Assembly: GCF_000337175.1 (NCBI RefSeq)
Contig: NZ_AOIJ01000063.1
Span: forward strand, 1-64,000
Length of the DNA stretch: 64,000 nucleotides
Direction: 5' to 3'
From: Natrinema gari JCM 14663
Lineage (GTDB): Archaea > Halobacteriota > Halobacteria > Halobacteriales > Natrialbaceae
This document shows, piece by piece, positions 7,062-16,495 of this stretch (positions are counted from its first letter, which is position 1; the number at the start of each line of letters is the position of its first letter). Position numbers and translations under genes: made by a program. The notes under the pieces are model-generated. The model did no database searches. It saw only the letters and a program-made list of their open reading frames with translations, and was not told the origin of the DNA.

Positions 7062-8525
7062 ATGAGTTGGAAAAATGCAGCCGAACCGATCCTCGTTCGC
7101 ATGCCGACCGTCCGCCGACCCGAGGGACACGTCCCGTTCCGTCGGAAACTCGCCTGGACGGCCGGCACGCTCGTCTTGTATTTCTTCCTGTCCAACGTCT
7201 ACCTCTTCGGCGCTGATCAGGGAAGCGATATTTTCGGCCAGTTCCGATCGATTCTGGCGGGTGGCCAGGGGACGATCCTCCAGCTCGGCATCGGCCCGAT
7301 AGTGACCGCGAGTATCGTCTTACAGCTGTTGGGCGGCGCGAACCTGTTGGGGCTAGACACCGATGATCCGCGTGATCAGACGCTCTATCAAGGGCTACAG
7401 AAACTTCTCGTCGTCGTCATGATCTGCCTGACCGGCCTTCCGTTGGTGTTCGCGGGCGGGTTCTTGCCGGTCGACCCGAGCATCGCTCACGCGCTGAGTG
7501 TCCCACAGAGCGTCGTCAAGTGGCTCATATTCGCCCAGATATTCATCGGCGGCGTCCTGATCCTGCTCATGGACGAAGTCATCAGCAAGTGGGGCGTCGG
7601 GAGCGGTGTCGGACTCTTTATCGTCGCCGGCGTGAGTCAGAAACTCATCGGCGGGTTGCTCTCGATTCCCGGACTCACCGGCCAGCGACCCGGCGTCTTG
7701 ATCGCCTGGGTCGAAATCCTGCTCGGAGACATTCAAGTCGGCTCCCCGCTTACCGAAGCGGGGCTCCAGTCGCTGCTGTTCGGCGTCGGCAATATCGTTC
7801 CACTCCTGACGACCCTGCTGATCTTCGGCATCGTCGTCTATGCCGAGAGCGTTCGTGTCGAGATTCCGCTCTCGCATGCTCGAGTCAAGGGCGCTCGCGG
7901 ACGGTTTCCGGTCAAACTCATCTATGCGAGCGTCCTCCCGCTGATTTTCGTCCGCGCGCTGCAGGGGAACATCCAGTTTCTCGGCCGCATTCTGTATCGG
8001 CAGTTCGGAGACACCCTCCCCGCGTGGCTCGGTGTGTACGCGAACGGGAGCCCCGTCGGTGGGCTGTTTTATTATTTGAACCCGATCCACACCCCGCGGC
8101 AGTGGATGTGGTGGACCGGCAGCGTGACACAGCATCCCTGGCAGGTCGTCCTCCGCGTGGCGATCGACCTCGTGTTCATGCTCGGCGGCGGGATCGTGTT
8201 TTCCGTCTTCTGGGTCGAAACCGCCGATATGGGGCCCGAATCGACGGCCCAACAGATCGATAACTCCGGCATGCAGATCCCCGGCTTCCGGCAGAACGTC
8301 GGCGTCATCGAGCGAGTCATGGAGCGGTACATTCCGCAGGTCGCCGTCCTCGGCGGCTTGCTCGTCGGTATCCTGGCTGTGCTCGCGAATATGCTCGGCA
8401 CCATCGGCGGGATTTCGGGGACGTCACTGCTGCTTACGGTCAGTATCACGTACAAACTCTACGAGGAGATCGCCGAGGAGCAACTCATGGAAATGCATCC
8501 GATGATGCGCCAACTCTTCGGCTGA
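7062..8525 (+). CDS. secY: preprotein translocase subunit SecY
   Basis: The channel subunit of the Sec translocon in the cytoplasmic membrane. The ATG at 7062 (MSWKNAAEPILVRMPTVRRP) is chosen over an upstream TTG because haloarchaeal SecY proteins begin with this W-K-x-A-x-P sequence; it gives 487 residues, a normal length. Family segments are clear: HVPFRRKLAWTAG, RSILAGGQGTILQLGIGP, a conserved cytoplasmic loop SHARVKGARGRFPVKLIYAS, MGPESTAQQI and the C-terminal EEIAEEQLMEMHPMMRQLFG. About ten membrane segments are expected. The gene is not in a ribosomal spc cluster with adk, which is its usual home in haloarchaea. It is therefore either a second SecY or a relocated one; an upstream DUF106 insertase gene favours a duplicated export module. 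Confidence 0.95.
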   Translation: MSWKNAAEPILVRMPTVRRPEGHVPFRRKLAWTAGTLVLYFFLSNVYLFGADQGSDIFGQFRSILAGGQGTILQLGIGPIVTASIVLQLLGGANLLGLDTDDPRDQTLYQGLQKLLVVVMICLTGLPLVFAGGFLPVDPSIAHALSVPQSVVKWLIFAQIFIGGVLILLMDEVISKWGVGSGVGLFIVAGVSQKLIGGLLSIPGLTGQRPGVLIAWVEILLGDIQVGSPLTEAGLQSLLFGVGNIVPLLTTLLIFGIVVYAESVRVEIPLSHARVKGARGRFPVKLIYASVLPLIFVRALQGNIQFLGRILYRQFGDTLPAWLGVYANGSPVGGLFYYLNPIHTPRQWMWWTGSVTQHPWQVVLRVAIDLVFMLGGGIVFSVFWVETADMGPESTAQQIDNSGMQIPGFRQNVGVIERVMERYIPQVAVLGGLLVGILAVLANMLGTIGGISGTSLLLTVSITYKLYEEIAEEQLMEMHPMMRQLFG

Positions 8526-9353
8526 CCCCTCGAGCGCTCGAGTCGGCTCGCAGTCCACACCGTGATCGTCCGGCGTCATCCCGTTCGGTGAATCGAGGCG
8601 GAACGACACTCGCATCGCGGTCGAGACTGTGACCAAAATTGCTCAAGAAACTAATGTGAAGTTGTTCTTTGTGGATCTCTGAAGCAGTTCGAGAGAAACT
8701 ATTTCTCTCTAAGTACCAGTTTGTACATGTGTTGCTAGCTGATCTGGTTTCCACGTTGTTCGTCTCCAAAATCGGAGTCACGCGTTGACTGGCGTCGGTT
8801 GGTGATTTATCCCACCGAGACGCTGGACAACACGGCGTCGGAGACATGGTGCGTCCCGTTACAGTCCGTGAAAAACCATTACGGCCGGCGTCGGCTCGAG
8901 TGTCGCGGATCGTCGCTTGTCGGATCGTGGTCGGCGACAGCGCAGAAACACTCCCGATCACCGTCGAACCACGGTCTCGGTGATCGCGATGTGAGCCGCG
9001 CGCTGGCTCGCGTCCGGTCGCACCGGCACGTTACGAATCCGGAGACGGATCGTCTGCTGAACTGATCATCGCCAAATATATCGAATCTACATATAGTATG
9101 TGAAACCGAGTAGTTGGACATCTAGGTCTGATACGGAAGTCTAACAACAGCTACAGCGTTTCCTTCTCACACGACATTGTCCACCTGAGTGTACGACAGT
9201 TTGCGAGCAGCGTGGTACTCGTTTCAGTCGGGACGAGCGAACTCAGACACGCGTTCTCGAGGGAAAACACGTCGATCCACTCATACCTCACCCAGTCGCC
9301 CGGCCGCGAACCTACCGGCACGGTTCCGCTTCCCGTCGCCCCCTCGTGTCCGC
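8526..9353. other. 828-bp intergenic region between convergent secY and thi4
   Basis: An AT-richer stretch at about 8630-8760 follows secY and holds the perfect hairpin at 8691-8709. A short inverted repeat, ACATA-TAG-TATGT, lies at 9089-9101. The 158-codon minus-strand frame at 8485-8961 runs into secY and shows no family features. I see no convincing gene. Confidence 0.6.
8691..8709. repeat. perfect 8-bp inverted repeat downstream of secY
   Basis: GAGAGAAA-cta-TTTCTCTC, about 165 bases after the secY stop. The 3-base loop would form a tight hairpin. A GTAC-containing imperfect repeat follows at 8713-8726. It could be a 3' processing or termination element for secY or an operator of unknown target. 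Confidence 0.45.
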
Positions 9354-10283
9354 TCAGTCGTCGGCGGGGGCCGCACGCGATGTCAGTTCGACGGGGTCGG
9401 CATCGATCTCGAGTTCGTCCAGCGCCTCCTGGGCGGCCCGTTTCCCGGAGACGAGCATCGCGCCGAACGTCGGCCCCATGCGCGGCAGGCCGTAGGTCGT
9501 CGCGGTGGCCATCCCCGTGGCGATGAGGCCGTCGTGGACGAGCCCGGTGTGTTCGACGACGGCGTCCTCGGACTTGCCGACCCACATCGAGTCGTGACCG
9601 GGCGAGTCGTGGCCGGGCGCGCCATAGGTGTCGTCGTCGGTGCTGTCCATGCCCGTCGCCGATTCCTCGGCGTCGCCGATACCCGGTGCGTCGAGGACGC
9701 CGCGTTCGTCGAGTTTCTTGACCGCCATCGCGTCGTGGCCGGTCGCGTCGATGACCAGATCGGCCTCGACCGCGATCGGGTCGACACAGGTGATTTCGCG
9801 CGGCAGGGCATGGACCGGCGTCCAGTTCATGACGATGCCACCGACGCGGTGGTCCTCGCGGATGACGATGTCCGTGAACTCGGTCATGTTCTGCATCTTC
9901 GCACCGGCGTCGCAGGCGGCTTTGATCAGCCCGGAACAGGCCTCCGGACCGTTCGCGACGTACAGCCCCTCGCTGTCCTGGGACTGCTTGAAGTCCACGT
10001 CGAGATCCTCGAGGATCTGCTGTGCGGGGTCACGCACCGTGACCTTGTTCATCAGGAAGCCGCCGAGCCAGAAGCCGCCCCCGAGGTAGTTGTTCTTCTC
10101 GACGACCATTACCTGGACGCCGCGCTCGGAGAGTTCCTTCGCCGCGGTCAGCCCCGAGGGGCCGCCGCCGACGATGATGACGTCCGAGTCCGAGAAATCC
10201 ATGAACTCCTCGGTCCACTCCTGTCCGATCGCGCGGGTGACATCGGCTTCGCCGACCTGACTGAACTGCTCGAATTCGCTCAT
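9354..10283 (-). CDS. thi4: thiamine thiazole synthase Thi4
   Basis: A 309-residue protein with an N-terminal dinucleotide-binding fold ([17 protein letters not shown], about residues 35-51) and the Thi4 signatures [31 protein letters not shown] and [12 protein letters not shown]. Thi4 makes the thiazole part of thiamine from NAD and glycine. Cys166 in ITCVDP is in the position of the yeast and Haloferax active-site cysteine that donates sulfur. The protein should therefore be a single-turnover suicide enzyme rather than a sulfide-using type as in Methanococcus. The stretch around residues 205-230 ([18 protein letters not shown]) is a loop of the expected kind. It is transcribed toward secY, alone, with its own upstream region. 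Confidence 0.93.
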   Translation of the reverse strand: MSEFEQFSQVGEADVTRAIGQEWTEEFMDFSDSDVIIVGGGPSGLTAAKELSERGVQVMVVEKNNYLGGGFWLGGFLMNKVTVRDPAQQILEDLDVDFKQSQDSEGLYVANGPEACSGLIKAACDAGAKMQNMTEFTDIVIREDHRVGGIVMNWTPVHALPREITCVDPIAVEADLVIDATGHDAMAVKKLDERGVLDAPGIGDAEESATGMDSTDDDTYGAPGHDSPGHDSMWVGKSEDAVVEHTGLVHDGLIATGMATATTYGLPRMGPTFGAMLVSGKRAAQEALDELEIDADPVELTSRAAPADD

Positions 10284-10649
10284 ACAACTAGGTGGTATGA
10301 CTTGGTAGTGAAAAGCCTATCGCAGCCGCGATCGGAACTCATGCAACGTTCGTGAGGGACTCACGTAAACGCGCGTTCGGGAGGGGTCCGGCCTCGCAAT
10401 CCCGTTCCATCGGATTCCGGCTGATTTCCTCTCGTGTCTTTTCGTTCGCACGCGTCGAACCAGCCTCGGCTCGCTGGCGCAGGGTCCTCGCGCACACGCT
10501 CACGCGAGCCCGCGACCACACGTACACCCGCGCTGTCGGTCGGTTTTGGCGAAAGCGTTATCAGAGGCTCAATCGTACCGACCGACAATGACCGACACTC
10601 GTCCGCGACGACGGCAGCCGGACGCTCGCGAAGCGGGAGGTGACCCCCG
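10284..10649. other. 366-bp divergent intergenic region (thi4 / topA)
   Basis: Divergent promoters should lie here. Before thi4 on the minus strand, GGCTTTTCACTACC is the only weak TATA candidate. Before topA there is a strong Shine-Dalgarno match. I see no conserved TPP-riboswitch core here, and the short ORFs are GC-driven. Confidence 0.5.
10636..10643 (+). promoter_or_regulatory. strong Shine-Dalgarno site that fixes the topA GTG start
   Basis: GGAGGTGA is a perfect match to the anti-Shine-Dalgarno of haloarchaeal 16S rRNA, 6 bases before the GTG at 10650. It is unusual here, since most genes in the window look leaderless, and it implies topA has a 5' leader. It supports GTG as the start codon. 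Confidence 0.75.
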
Positions 10650-13130
10650 GTGGAGCTAATAATCACGGAGAAGGACAACGCGGCTCGCCGGATCGCCGAC
10701 ATCCTTTCCGGCGGGACCTACGACTCGAGCCGCGAGAACGGCGTCAACGTCTACGAGTGGGGCGGCAAGCGCTGTGTTGGGCTGTCGGGCCACGTCGTCG
10801 GGGTCGACTTCCCCTCGGAGTACTCCGACTGGCGGGACGTCGAACCGGTCGAGTTGATCGACGCCGACGTCGAGAAGACGGCGACGAAGGAGAACATCGT
10901 TGCGACGCTGCGACTCCTGGCCCGTCGGGCACAGCGCGTGACGATCGCGACGGACTACGACCGTGAGGGGGAACTGATCGGCAAGGAGGCCTACGACATC
11001 GTCCGGAACGTCGATGACGACGTGCCGATCCGCCGGGTTCGGTTCTCCTCGATCACGGAAAACGAAGTGCAGAACGCGTTCGACGAACCCGACGACCTCG
11101 ACTTCGACCTCGCGGCCGCCGGCGAGGCCCGCCAGATTATCGACCTCATCTGGGGGGCCGCGCTCACCCGCTATCTCTCCCTGTCCGCGGGCCAACTCGG
11201 CGACGACTTCATTTCCGTCGGCCGGGTACAGTCGCCGACCCTCAAACTGATCGTCGACCGCGAGCGCGAGATTCAGGCCTTCGAGCCCGAGGAGTACTGG
11301 GAGCTGTTTGCGGATCTGCGAAAGGACGAGACGAGCTTCGAGGCCCAGTACTTCTACCGCGACGAGGACGACAACGAGGCCGAACGCATCTGGGAGGAAC
11401 CCGTCGCCAACGAGGTCTACGAGACGCTCGCCGACGGCGATGTGGCGACCGTCGTCGACGTCACCCGGCGGACCCGTACCGACACGCCGCCGGAGCCGTT
11501 CAACACGACCCAGTTCATCCGCGCGGCGAGCGCCATCGGCTACTCTGCCAAACGGGCGATGTCGATCGCCGAGGATCTCTACACCGCCGGCTACATCACC
11601 TATCCGCGGACCGATAACACCGTCTACCCCGACGACCTCGATCCCGAGGACCTCTTAGACGAGTTCGTCAGCCATCCGTCGCTCGGCGACAGCGCCGAGT
11701 CGCTGCTCGAGGCCGACGAGATCACGCCGACGGAGGGCGACGAGGAGACGACCGACCACCCGCCGATTCATCCGACCGGCGAGATCCCAAGCCGCGGAGA
11801 CGTCTCGGACGACGAGTGGGAGGTCTACGAACTCGTCGTCCGGCGGTTCTACGCGACCGTCGCCGACGCCGCGGTCTGGGAACACCTCAAGGTCGTTGCC
11901 GAAGCCAACGATCACCGGCTCAAGGCGAATGGCAAACGCCTCATCGAACCCGGCTATCACGACATCTACCCGTACTTCAGTACGACGGAGAACTACGTCC
12001 CCGACGTCGACGAGGGCGAGGAGTTGGCGCTTTCCGATGTCGAACTCGAGGACAAACAGACCCAGCCGCCGCGTCGATACGGCCAGTCGCGGCTCATCGA
12101 GACCATGGAGGGAATGGGGATCGGAACGAAGTCGACCCGCCACAATACCTTGGAGAAGCTCTACGATCGGGGCTACATCGAGAGCGATCCGCCGCGACCG
12201 ACGAAGCTCGCGATGGCCGTCGTCGACGCGGCCGAGAACTACGCCGACCGGATCGTCAGCGAGGAGATGACCGCCCAACTCGAGGCCGACATGGACGCCA
12301 TCGCCAGCGGCGAGGCCACGCTCGACGACGTCACTGACGACTCCCGCGAGATGCTCGAGGAGATCTTCGCGAACCTCGCGGACTCGCGCGAGGAAATCGG
12401 CGACCACCTCCGGAAGTCGCTGAAAGACGACAAGCGACTCGGCCCCTGTCCGGAGTGTGGCGAGGACCTGCTCGTCCGCCGGAGCCGTCACGGCTCCTAT
12501 TTCATCGGCTGTGACGGCTACCCCGACTGCGAGAACACGCTACCGCTCCCGTCGACCGGCAAGCCGCTCATCCTCGACGAGGAGTGTGCGGAACACGGGC
12601 TCAACGAGGTCAAGATGCTCGCGGGCCGGCAGACGTTCGTCCACGGCTGCCCGCTCTGTAAGGCAGAAAACGCCGGCGAGGGGCCAGTACTGGGCGATTG
12701 TCCGGACTGTGGTGAGGACCACGGCGGCGAGTTGGCGGTCAAAACCCTCCAGAGCGGCTCCCGCCTCGTGGGCTGTACGCGCTATCCCGACTGCGAGTAC
12801 TCGCTGCCCCTGCCCCGCCGCGGCGAGATCGAGGTCACCGACGAGCGCTGTGAGGAACACGACCTGCCCGAACTCGTCGTCCACAGCGGCGACGAGCCCT
12901 GGGAACTGGGCTGTCCGATCTGTAACTACCAGGAGTTCCAGGCCCGCGAAAGCGACTCGGGGTCCGATCTCGAGGCGCTCGACGGCGTCGGTGCGAAGAC
13001 CGTCGAGAAACTCGCCGACGCGGGGATCGAGGACCTCGAAGACCTGATCGATGCCGACCCCGACGCGGTTGCGGACGATGTCGAGGGCGTCAGCGCCGAT
13101 CGCATCCGGAGTTGGCAGGCGAAGGCGTAG
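10650..13130 (+). CDS. topA: DNA topoisomerase I (type IA)
   Basis: An 826-residue type IA topoisomerase that relaxes negative supercoils by single-strand passage. The N-terminal Toprim domain (LIITEKDNAARRIADILSGG, then ATDYDREGELIG near residue 105) is followed by the core. The catalytic tyrosine is Tyr318 in GYITYPRTDNT. Three or four zinc-ribbon repeats follow at about 595-755 (CPECGEDLLVRR with CDGYPDC; CPDCGEDHGGE with CTRYPDC; CPIC). The C-terminal 60 residues (LEALDGVGAKTVEKLADAGI) form a helix-hairpin-helix module, a common haloarchaeal addition. The start is GTG, supported by a strong Shine-Dalgarno site. The gene is transcribed away from thi4. Confidence 0.96.
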   Translation: MELIITEKDNAARRIADILSGGTYDSSRENGVNVYEWGGKRCVGLSGHVVGVDFPSEYSDWRDVEPVELIDADVEKTATKENIVATLRLLARRAQRVTIATDYDREGELIGKEAYDIVRNVDDDVPIRRVRFSSITENEVQNAFDEPDDLDFDLAAAGEARQIIDLIWGAALTRYLSLSAGQLGDDFISVGRVQSPTLKLIVDREREIQAFEPEEYWELFADLRKDETSFEAQYFYRDEDDNEAERIWEEPVANEVYETLADGDVATVVDVTRRTRTDTPPEPFNTTQFIRAASAIGYSAKRAMSIAEDLYTAGYITYPRTDNTVYPDDLDPEDLLDEFVSHPSLGDSAESLLEADEITPTEGDEETTDHPPIHPTGEIPSRGDVSDDEWEVYELVVRRFYATVADAAVWEHLKVVAEANDHRLKANGKRLIEPGYHDIYPYFSTTENYVPDVDEGEELALSDVELEDKQTQPPRRYGQSRLIETMEGMGIGTKSTRHNTLEKLYDRGYIESDPPRPTKLAMAVVDAAENYADRIVSEEMTAQLEADMDAIASGEATLDDVTDDSREMLEEIFANLADSREEIGDHLRKSLKDDKRLGPCPECGEDLLVRRSRHGSYFIGCDGYPDCENTLPLPSTGKPLILDEECAEHGLNEVKMLAGRQTFVHGCPLCKAENAGEGPVLGDCPDCGEDHGGELAVKTLQSGSRLVGCTRYPDCEYSLPLPRRGEIEVTDERCEEHDLPELVVHSGDEPWELGCPICNYQEFQARESDSGSDLEALDGVGAKTVEKLADAGIEDLEDLIDADPDAVADDVEGVSADRIRSWQAKA

Positions 13131-13191
13131 CGTCCCCGATCTGGCTCCCGGTACCCGTCGTTCGGGCACGGAGTCGCGCCGAAACGACCGA

Positions 13192-13812
13192 TCAGGCCGT
13201 CGTCGAGTCGTTCGACTCGGTTCCGGAGGTCCCGTGATCCCGTTCGAACGACTCGAATGCTGTCTCGACCGCCTGTACGATGGCGTCGCTCGATTTGACG
13301 CCGAGTTTTTCCCAGCGTTTCTCGCCCGTTTCGTCGATGACGGTCGTCACCGGATAGCCGATGATGCCGTAGTGTGCCGCCAGCGACGATTCCGGATCGC
13401 GCCCGACGGCCCAGTTGCCGTCGTGGGTTCGCCACCACGTCCGGAGTTCGTCGTCCGGGAGCGAGTCCGACGACTGATAGGTGACGGACACCACTGTGAG
13501 ATCCTCGCCGTAGTCGTCGACGAGTCGCGACCGAGCCTCGGCGAGGCGCGGCATCTGCGCCTGGCAGTGGCCACAGCCCGTGACGAAGAACTCGGCGACC
13601 GTGATCCCGTCGTTGGGGATCAACAGCGTCCCGGCCTCGCTCCCTCGAGCGTCGAGTGTCGCTAGTTCCATCGGCCATTCCGCTCCCTCGTCGGGTTCCG
13701 ACTCGGCGGCCGGTTCGTCCCCGAACGACGGCACCCCTCCGAGGACGACGCCGACTCCACCGGTGAGAACGCCGACGCTACCGATACCGGCGAGTAGTTC
13801 GCGTCGTCTCAT
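13192..13812 (-). CDS. Tat-exported TlpA-like thiol-disulfide protein
   Basis: A 206-residue protein with a twin-arginine-type N terminus (MRRRELLAGIGSVGVLTGG) and then a thioredoxin fold. The active-site motif is FFVTGCGHCQAQMPRL, with Cys80 and Cys83, and a cis-proline is visible in YGIIGYPVTTVIDETG. TlpA/ResA-like proteins reduce or maintain disulfides outside the membrane, often for cytochrome c or copper-centre maturation. The target here is unknown. The C-terminal 20 residues are acidic and serine-rich. It is convergent with topA, 61 bases away. Confidence 0.85.
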   Translation of the reverse strand: MRRRELLAGIGSVGVLTGGVGVVLGGVPSFGDEPAAESEPDEGAEWPMELATLDARGSEAGTLLIPNDGITVAEFFVTGCGHCQAQMPRLAEARSRLVDDYGEDLTVVSVTYQSSDSLPDDELRTWWRTHDGNWAVGRDPESSLAAHYGIIGYPVTTVIDETGEKRWEKLGVKSSDAIVQAVETAFESFERDHGTSGTESNDSTTA

Positions 13813-14179
13813 TCTGGCACACCTCCGTGGGTCGGTCGCGGGGACTCCAGTCGGTCGTTTCGAATCGAGTCCGACGCCCCATCACGTGTCAGCCCACGAT
13901 CCGAACCGAAAAGAAAACACTGGTTCGCGCGCCGAACGACCGACTCCAGCCACTCGAGCGACGGAATGCAGTCGGGCCCGACGCGCTCGGTAGCTATCGA
14001 TACGGAACCCTGACGGAGACCGAACGGCGAGCATTATTTTCTAAGCTAGTATTCAATAGATATAAGTTTCGGCAACAGAACGGTAACGTCATATTGACAG
14101 ATCGATCGATTCGACGGCCGTGTTCGAGCACCCATGTCCACGAACGCCCGCTCCGTCTCATCGGTTCGGGGTGGCATCG
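13813..14179. other. 367-bp intergenic region
   Basis: An AT-rich stretch at 14028-14080 (including TTATTTTCTAAGC and ATAGATATAAG) is the likely promoter region for the downstream zinc-ribbon gene. No coding frame or repeat was recognised. Confidence 0.5.
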
Positions 14180-14353
14180 ATGACCGACTCGGCCGACGAC
14201 GGGCCGCCGCTTCCCGACTGTCCCCGCTGTGGCACGCCGGTTTCACAGGTGACGATGCGCGGTCCGTTCGAACGGATCGCGACGCCCTGTGGGTGTTCGA
14301 TCGCGCCCGGTGCGCTCGAGGGGCCGACGAGCCCGACGACGGAGTCGGAGTGA
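14180..14353 (+). CDS. 57-residue zinc-ribbon protein
   Basis: Starts MTDSADDGPPLPDCPRCGTP and has two Cys pairs, CPRCG near residue 14 and CGC near residue 39 (ATPCGCSIAPG). It is a member of the small haloarchaeal CPxCG zinc-finger group, function unknown. An in-frame upstream ATG at 14120 would add 20 residues without coding character, so the internal ATG is preferred. It lies 106 bases before the LysE-type exporter on the same strand. Confidence 0.7.
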   Translation: MTDSADDGPPLPDCPRCGTPVSQVTMRGPFERIATPCGCSIAPGALEGPTSPTTESE

Positions 14354-14459
14354 TTCGGACGGGCCGTCGAATCGGTGACGGCGGTCGGCACCGCGCAACG
14401 CCGGCTCGAGTCGATCACTGAGCTTTTCACGGCAGCGCGCCCAGTCGAGACCGAGACTC

Positions 14460-15140
14460 GTGGCTTCGCCCGTTACCACTACACTGGCCGGCGTCGTCTT
14501 CGGACTCGCGCTGGCGGCTCCACCGGGGCCGATGAACGCGATCATCGCCGAGGAGAGCGTCGTCCGCGGCTGGGCGGCCGGGTTCCGGGCCGGGCTCGGC
14601 GCGATGCTGGCGGACGCGGTGTTCCTCGTGTTCACGCTTGCCGGGCTCGTCGCCGTCCTCGACGGCGTTCCAGCTGTCCGCCCGGCGCTCTATCTGGCCG
14701 GCGGCTGTCTGATGTTATACTTCGCCATCGGCGCGGTCGACGACGCGCGGACCACTACGTCGTTTACCGACGCCGGTCGGGCCGCTGCCACGGGATTTCG
14801 GAAAACGTTCGTCCTCTCTTTGACCAACCCCTATCAGATCGGCTTCTGGCTCACCGTCGGCGTCGGCCTGCTCGAGTCGGGAACGCTCGACGTGTTATCG
14901 TACGCGCCGGCCGTCGGCGGGACGCTCGAGGGAACGTTGGTCGTCCAAACTGGCTCGCCGGTACTGCTAATCGGGTTCTTCGCCGGGATCGCGCTCTGGG
15001 TCGTCGCCTATCCAGCGGCGCTGGTCGCGGCGGGAAAGCGCGTCGACGCCTTCGCACCCATGATCGCAGCGCTGAGCGCGGTCGTCCTCGTCGGGTTCGG
15101 AGTGCTGTTCCTGCTGCTGGGGGCCGCTCGAATCGTCTGA
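14460..15140 (+). CDS. LysE/RhtB-family amino-acid exporter
   Basis: A 226-residue membrane protein starting at GTG (MASPVTTTLAGVVFGLALAA). The N-terminal motif AAPPGPMNAIIAEESVVRGW is the LysE family signature, and five to six membrane segments are evident. SLTNPYQIGFWLTVG in the middle is the second conserved motif (N-P-x-x-x-x-F-W). These proteins export amino acids or similar small metabolites by proton antiport; the substrate is not predictable. It appears to be transcribed alone. Confidence 0.88.
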   Translation: MASPVTTTLAGVVFGLALAAPPGPMNAIIAEESVVRGWAAGFRAGLGAMLADAVFLVFTLAGLVAVLDGVPAVRPALYLAGGCLMLYFAIGAVDDARTTTSFTDAGRAAATGFRKTFVLSLTNPYQIGFWLTVGVGLLESGTLDVLSYAPAVGGTLEGTLVVQTGSPVLLIGFFAGIALWVVAYPAALVAAGKRVDAFAPMIAALSAVVLVGFGVLFLLLGAARIV

Positions 15141-15174
15141 GCGACCGGGATTCGCCGTGTGCGGACGCGTCGAT

Positions 15175-15849
15175 TTACTCGCCCAGCGCGGCGATTTCGT
15201 CCTCGAGCCACTCTCTGAACCACTTGACGCGTTTCAGACGCTGGTGGGCGATGCCCTCGGCGGTCTCACTCTGGACGCGCGAGGCGGCGTCGTACCCTCG
15301 CTCGAGGACGCGCTCGACCATCTCGTCGGAGTCCATGTGGGTGCGGGCCTCGTAGCCCATCCGCAACAGCATCAGGGCGATACCGTTCGCGCCGACCTTG
15401 TCGAGGAGGTCAGCCTCGATGAGACACTGGGTCTCGAGGGCGAGATCCGTCAGGTCGCCCTGATAGGAGTGGTGTTCGATGGCGCGACACACCTGCTGGA
15501 TGAACGACTCGGGGTACTCGGCGCGCGACTCGAGGTACTCGCGGGCGACGTGAGCGCCGGCCTCGGCGTGGAGTTCCTGGTCAGTCTCGAGTTTGGCGAC
15601 GTCGTGAAAGAGGGCGGCGACGCGGGTGACGTCGACGTCCGCGCCCTCCGCCTCGGCGATGTCGGTCGCGAGATCGACGACGTTGAGGATGTGGTTGTGC
15701 CGGTACTCGGCGGAGTGCCAGGGGTACCAGCGCATGCGGCCGCCTTCCTCTTCCTTCTCGACGCTGGCGGCGAGATACTCGAAGACGAACCCCTTCATTT
15801 CCTCGAACTCCGCGTCGGTCACTCGCGTTTCCTTTATTTCAACGCCCAC
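15175..15849 (-). CDS. HD-domain phosphohydrolase
   Basis: A 224-residue soluble protein with an HD metal-dependent phosphohydrolase domain. Likely metal ligands are H51 or H53 in EYRHNHILNVV, the HD pair in AALFHDVAK (about 88-89), the HH pair in AIEHHSYQG, and a downstream Asp in IEADLLDKVG. Proteins of this type hydrolyse phosphate esters or nucleotides; the substrate is unknown. The C-terminal QRLKRVKWFREWLEDEIA is a helical tail. It is convergent with the LysE gene and divergent from the mutase subunit. Confidence 0.85.
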   Translation of the reverse strand: MGVEIKETRVTDAEFEEMKGFVFEYLAASVEKEEEGGRMRWYPWHSAEYRHNHILNVVDLATDIAEAEGADVDVTRVAALFHDVAKLETDQELHAEAGAHVAREYLESRAEYPESFIQQVCRAIEHHSYQGDLTDLALETQCLIEADLLDKVGANGIALMLLRMGYEARTHMDSDEMVERVLERGYDAASRVQSETAEGIAHQRLKRVKWFREWLEDEIAALGE

Positions 15850-16078
15850 GATAGATCCCTCCGCAATAGACGAATGATAGTCATTGCCGGAATGTTCGGT
15901 CGTTTCGTTCTTTAGCCTTTGGTTCGGACCGGTTTCGGTGAGAAACGACAGTCATGGTATTTTATCGGACCGGCCACAGTCGTGCTCGAGTCGGATCGGA
16001 AAGCGAGTTTCGTCACTGACGCTTCAACCCCCACCAACTTCCGTTAAAGTCAAACAGTCGGCTCGGGTATGGGTGGGT

Positions 16079-16495
16079 ATGAGTAGCGAACAGGAAGCGG
16101 AGTCGATTCGGTGTCTCGTCGCCAAAGTCGGTCTCGACGGTCACGATCGCGGCGCTCACGTCATTGCCCGCGCGTTCCGGGACGCCGGCTTCGAGGTTAT
16201 CTATTCCGGCCTGCACAAAGCGCCCGAGGAGATCGTCCAGGCCGCGGTCCAAGAGGACGTCGACGTGCTCGGCATCTCCATCCTCTCGGGGGCCCACGAC
16301 ACGCTCGTCCCGAAGATCATGGACGGGCTTGAGGAGTACGGTGCCAAAGACGACACGCTCGTTCTCGCCGGCGGCGTCATTCCGGACGAGGACCGCGAAG
16401 GACTCAAAGAGGCCGGCGTCGCCGCGATCTTCGGCCCTGGGACCTCGATCGAGGAGACCATCGAGTTCGTCCGCGAGAACGCGCCGCAGCGATGA
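16079..16495 (+). CDS. methylmalonyl-CoA mutase, cobalamin-binding subunit
   Basis: A 138-residue B12-binding protein. The motif [18 protein letters not shown] contains the DxHxxG signature whose His is the lower ligand of cobalamin; [20 protein letters not shown] and [11 protein letters not shown] complete the fold. In haloarchaea the mutase is split into separate catalytic and small B12 chains, and this is the small chain. It works in propionate or odd-chain fatty-acid use by interconverting methylmalonyl-CoA and succinyl-CoA. The ATG at 16079 is chosen because upstream in-frame sequence lacks coding character. Its stop overlaps meaB by 4 bases. The large subunit is not in this window. Confidence 0.93.
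   Translation: MSSEQEAESIRCLVAKVGLDGHDRGAHVIARAFRDAGFEVIYSGLHKAPEEIVQAAVQEDVDVLGISILSGAHDTLVPKIMDGLEEYGAKDDTLVLAGGVIPDEDREGLKEAGVAAIFGPGTSIEETIEFVRENAPQR

Noticed and set aside
8485-8961. 158-codon minus-strand ORF after secY
   Set aside because: It overlaps secY antisense and has no family features; GC-driven open frame.
9189-10355. 388-codon plus-strand ORF
   Set aside because: It is entirely antisense to thi4, whose active-site motifs are intact in the minus frame.
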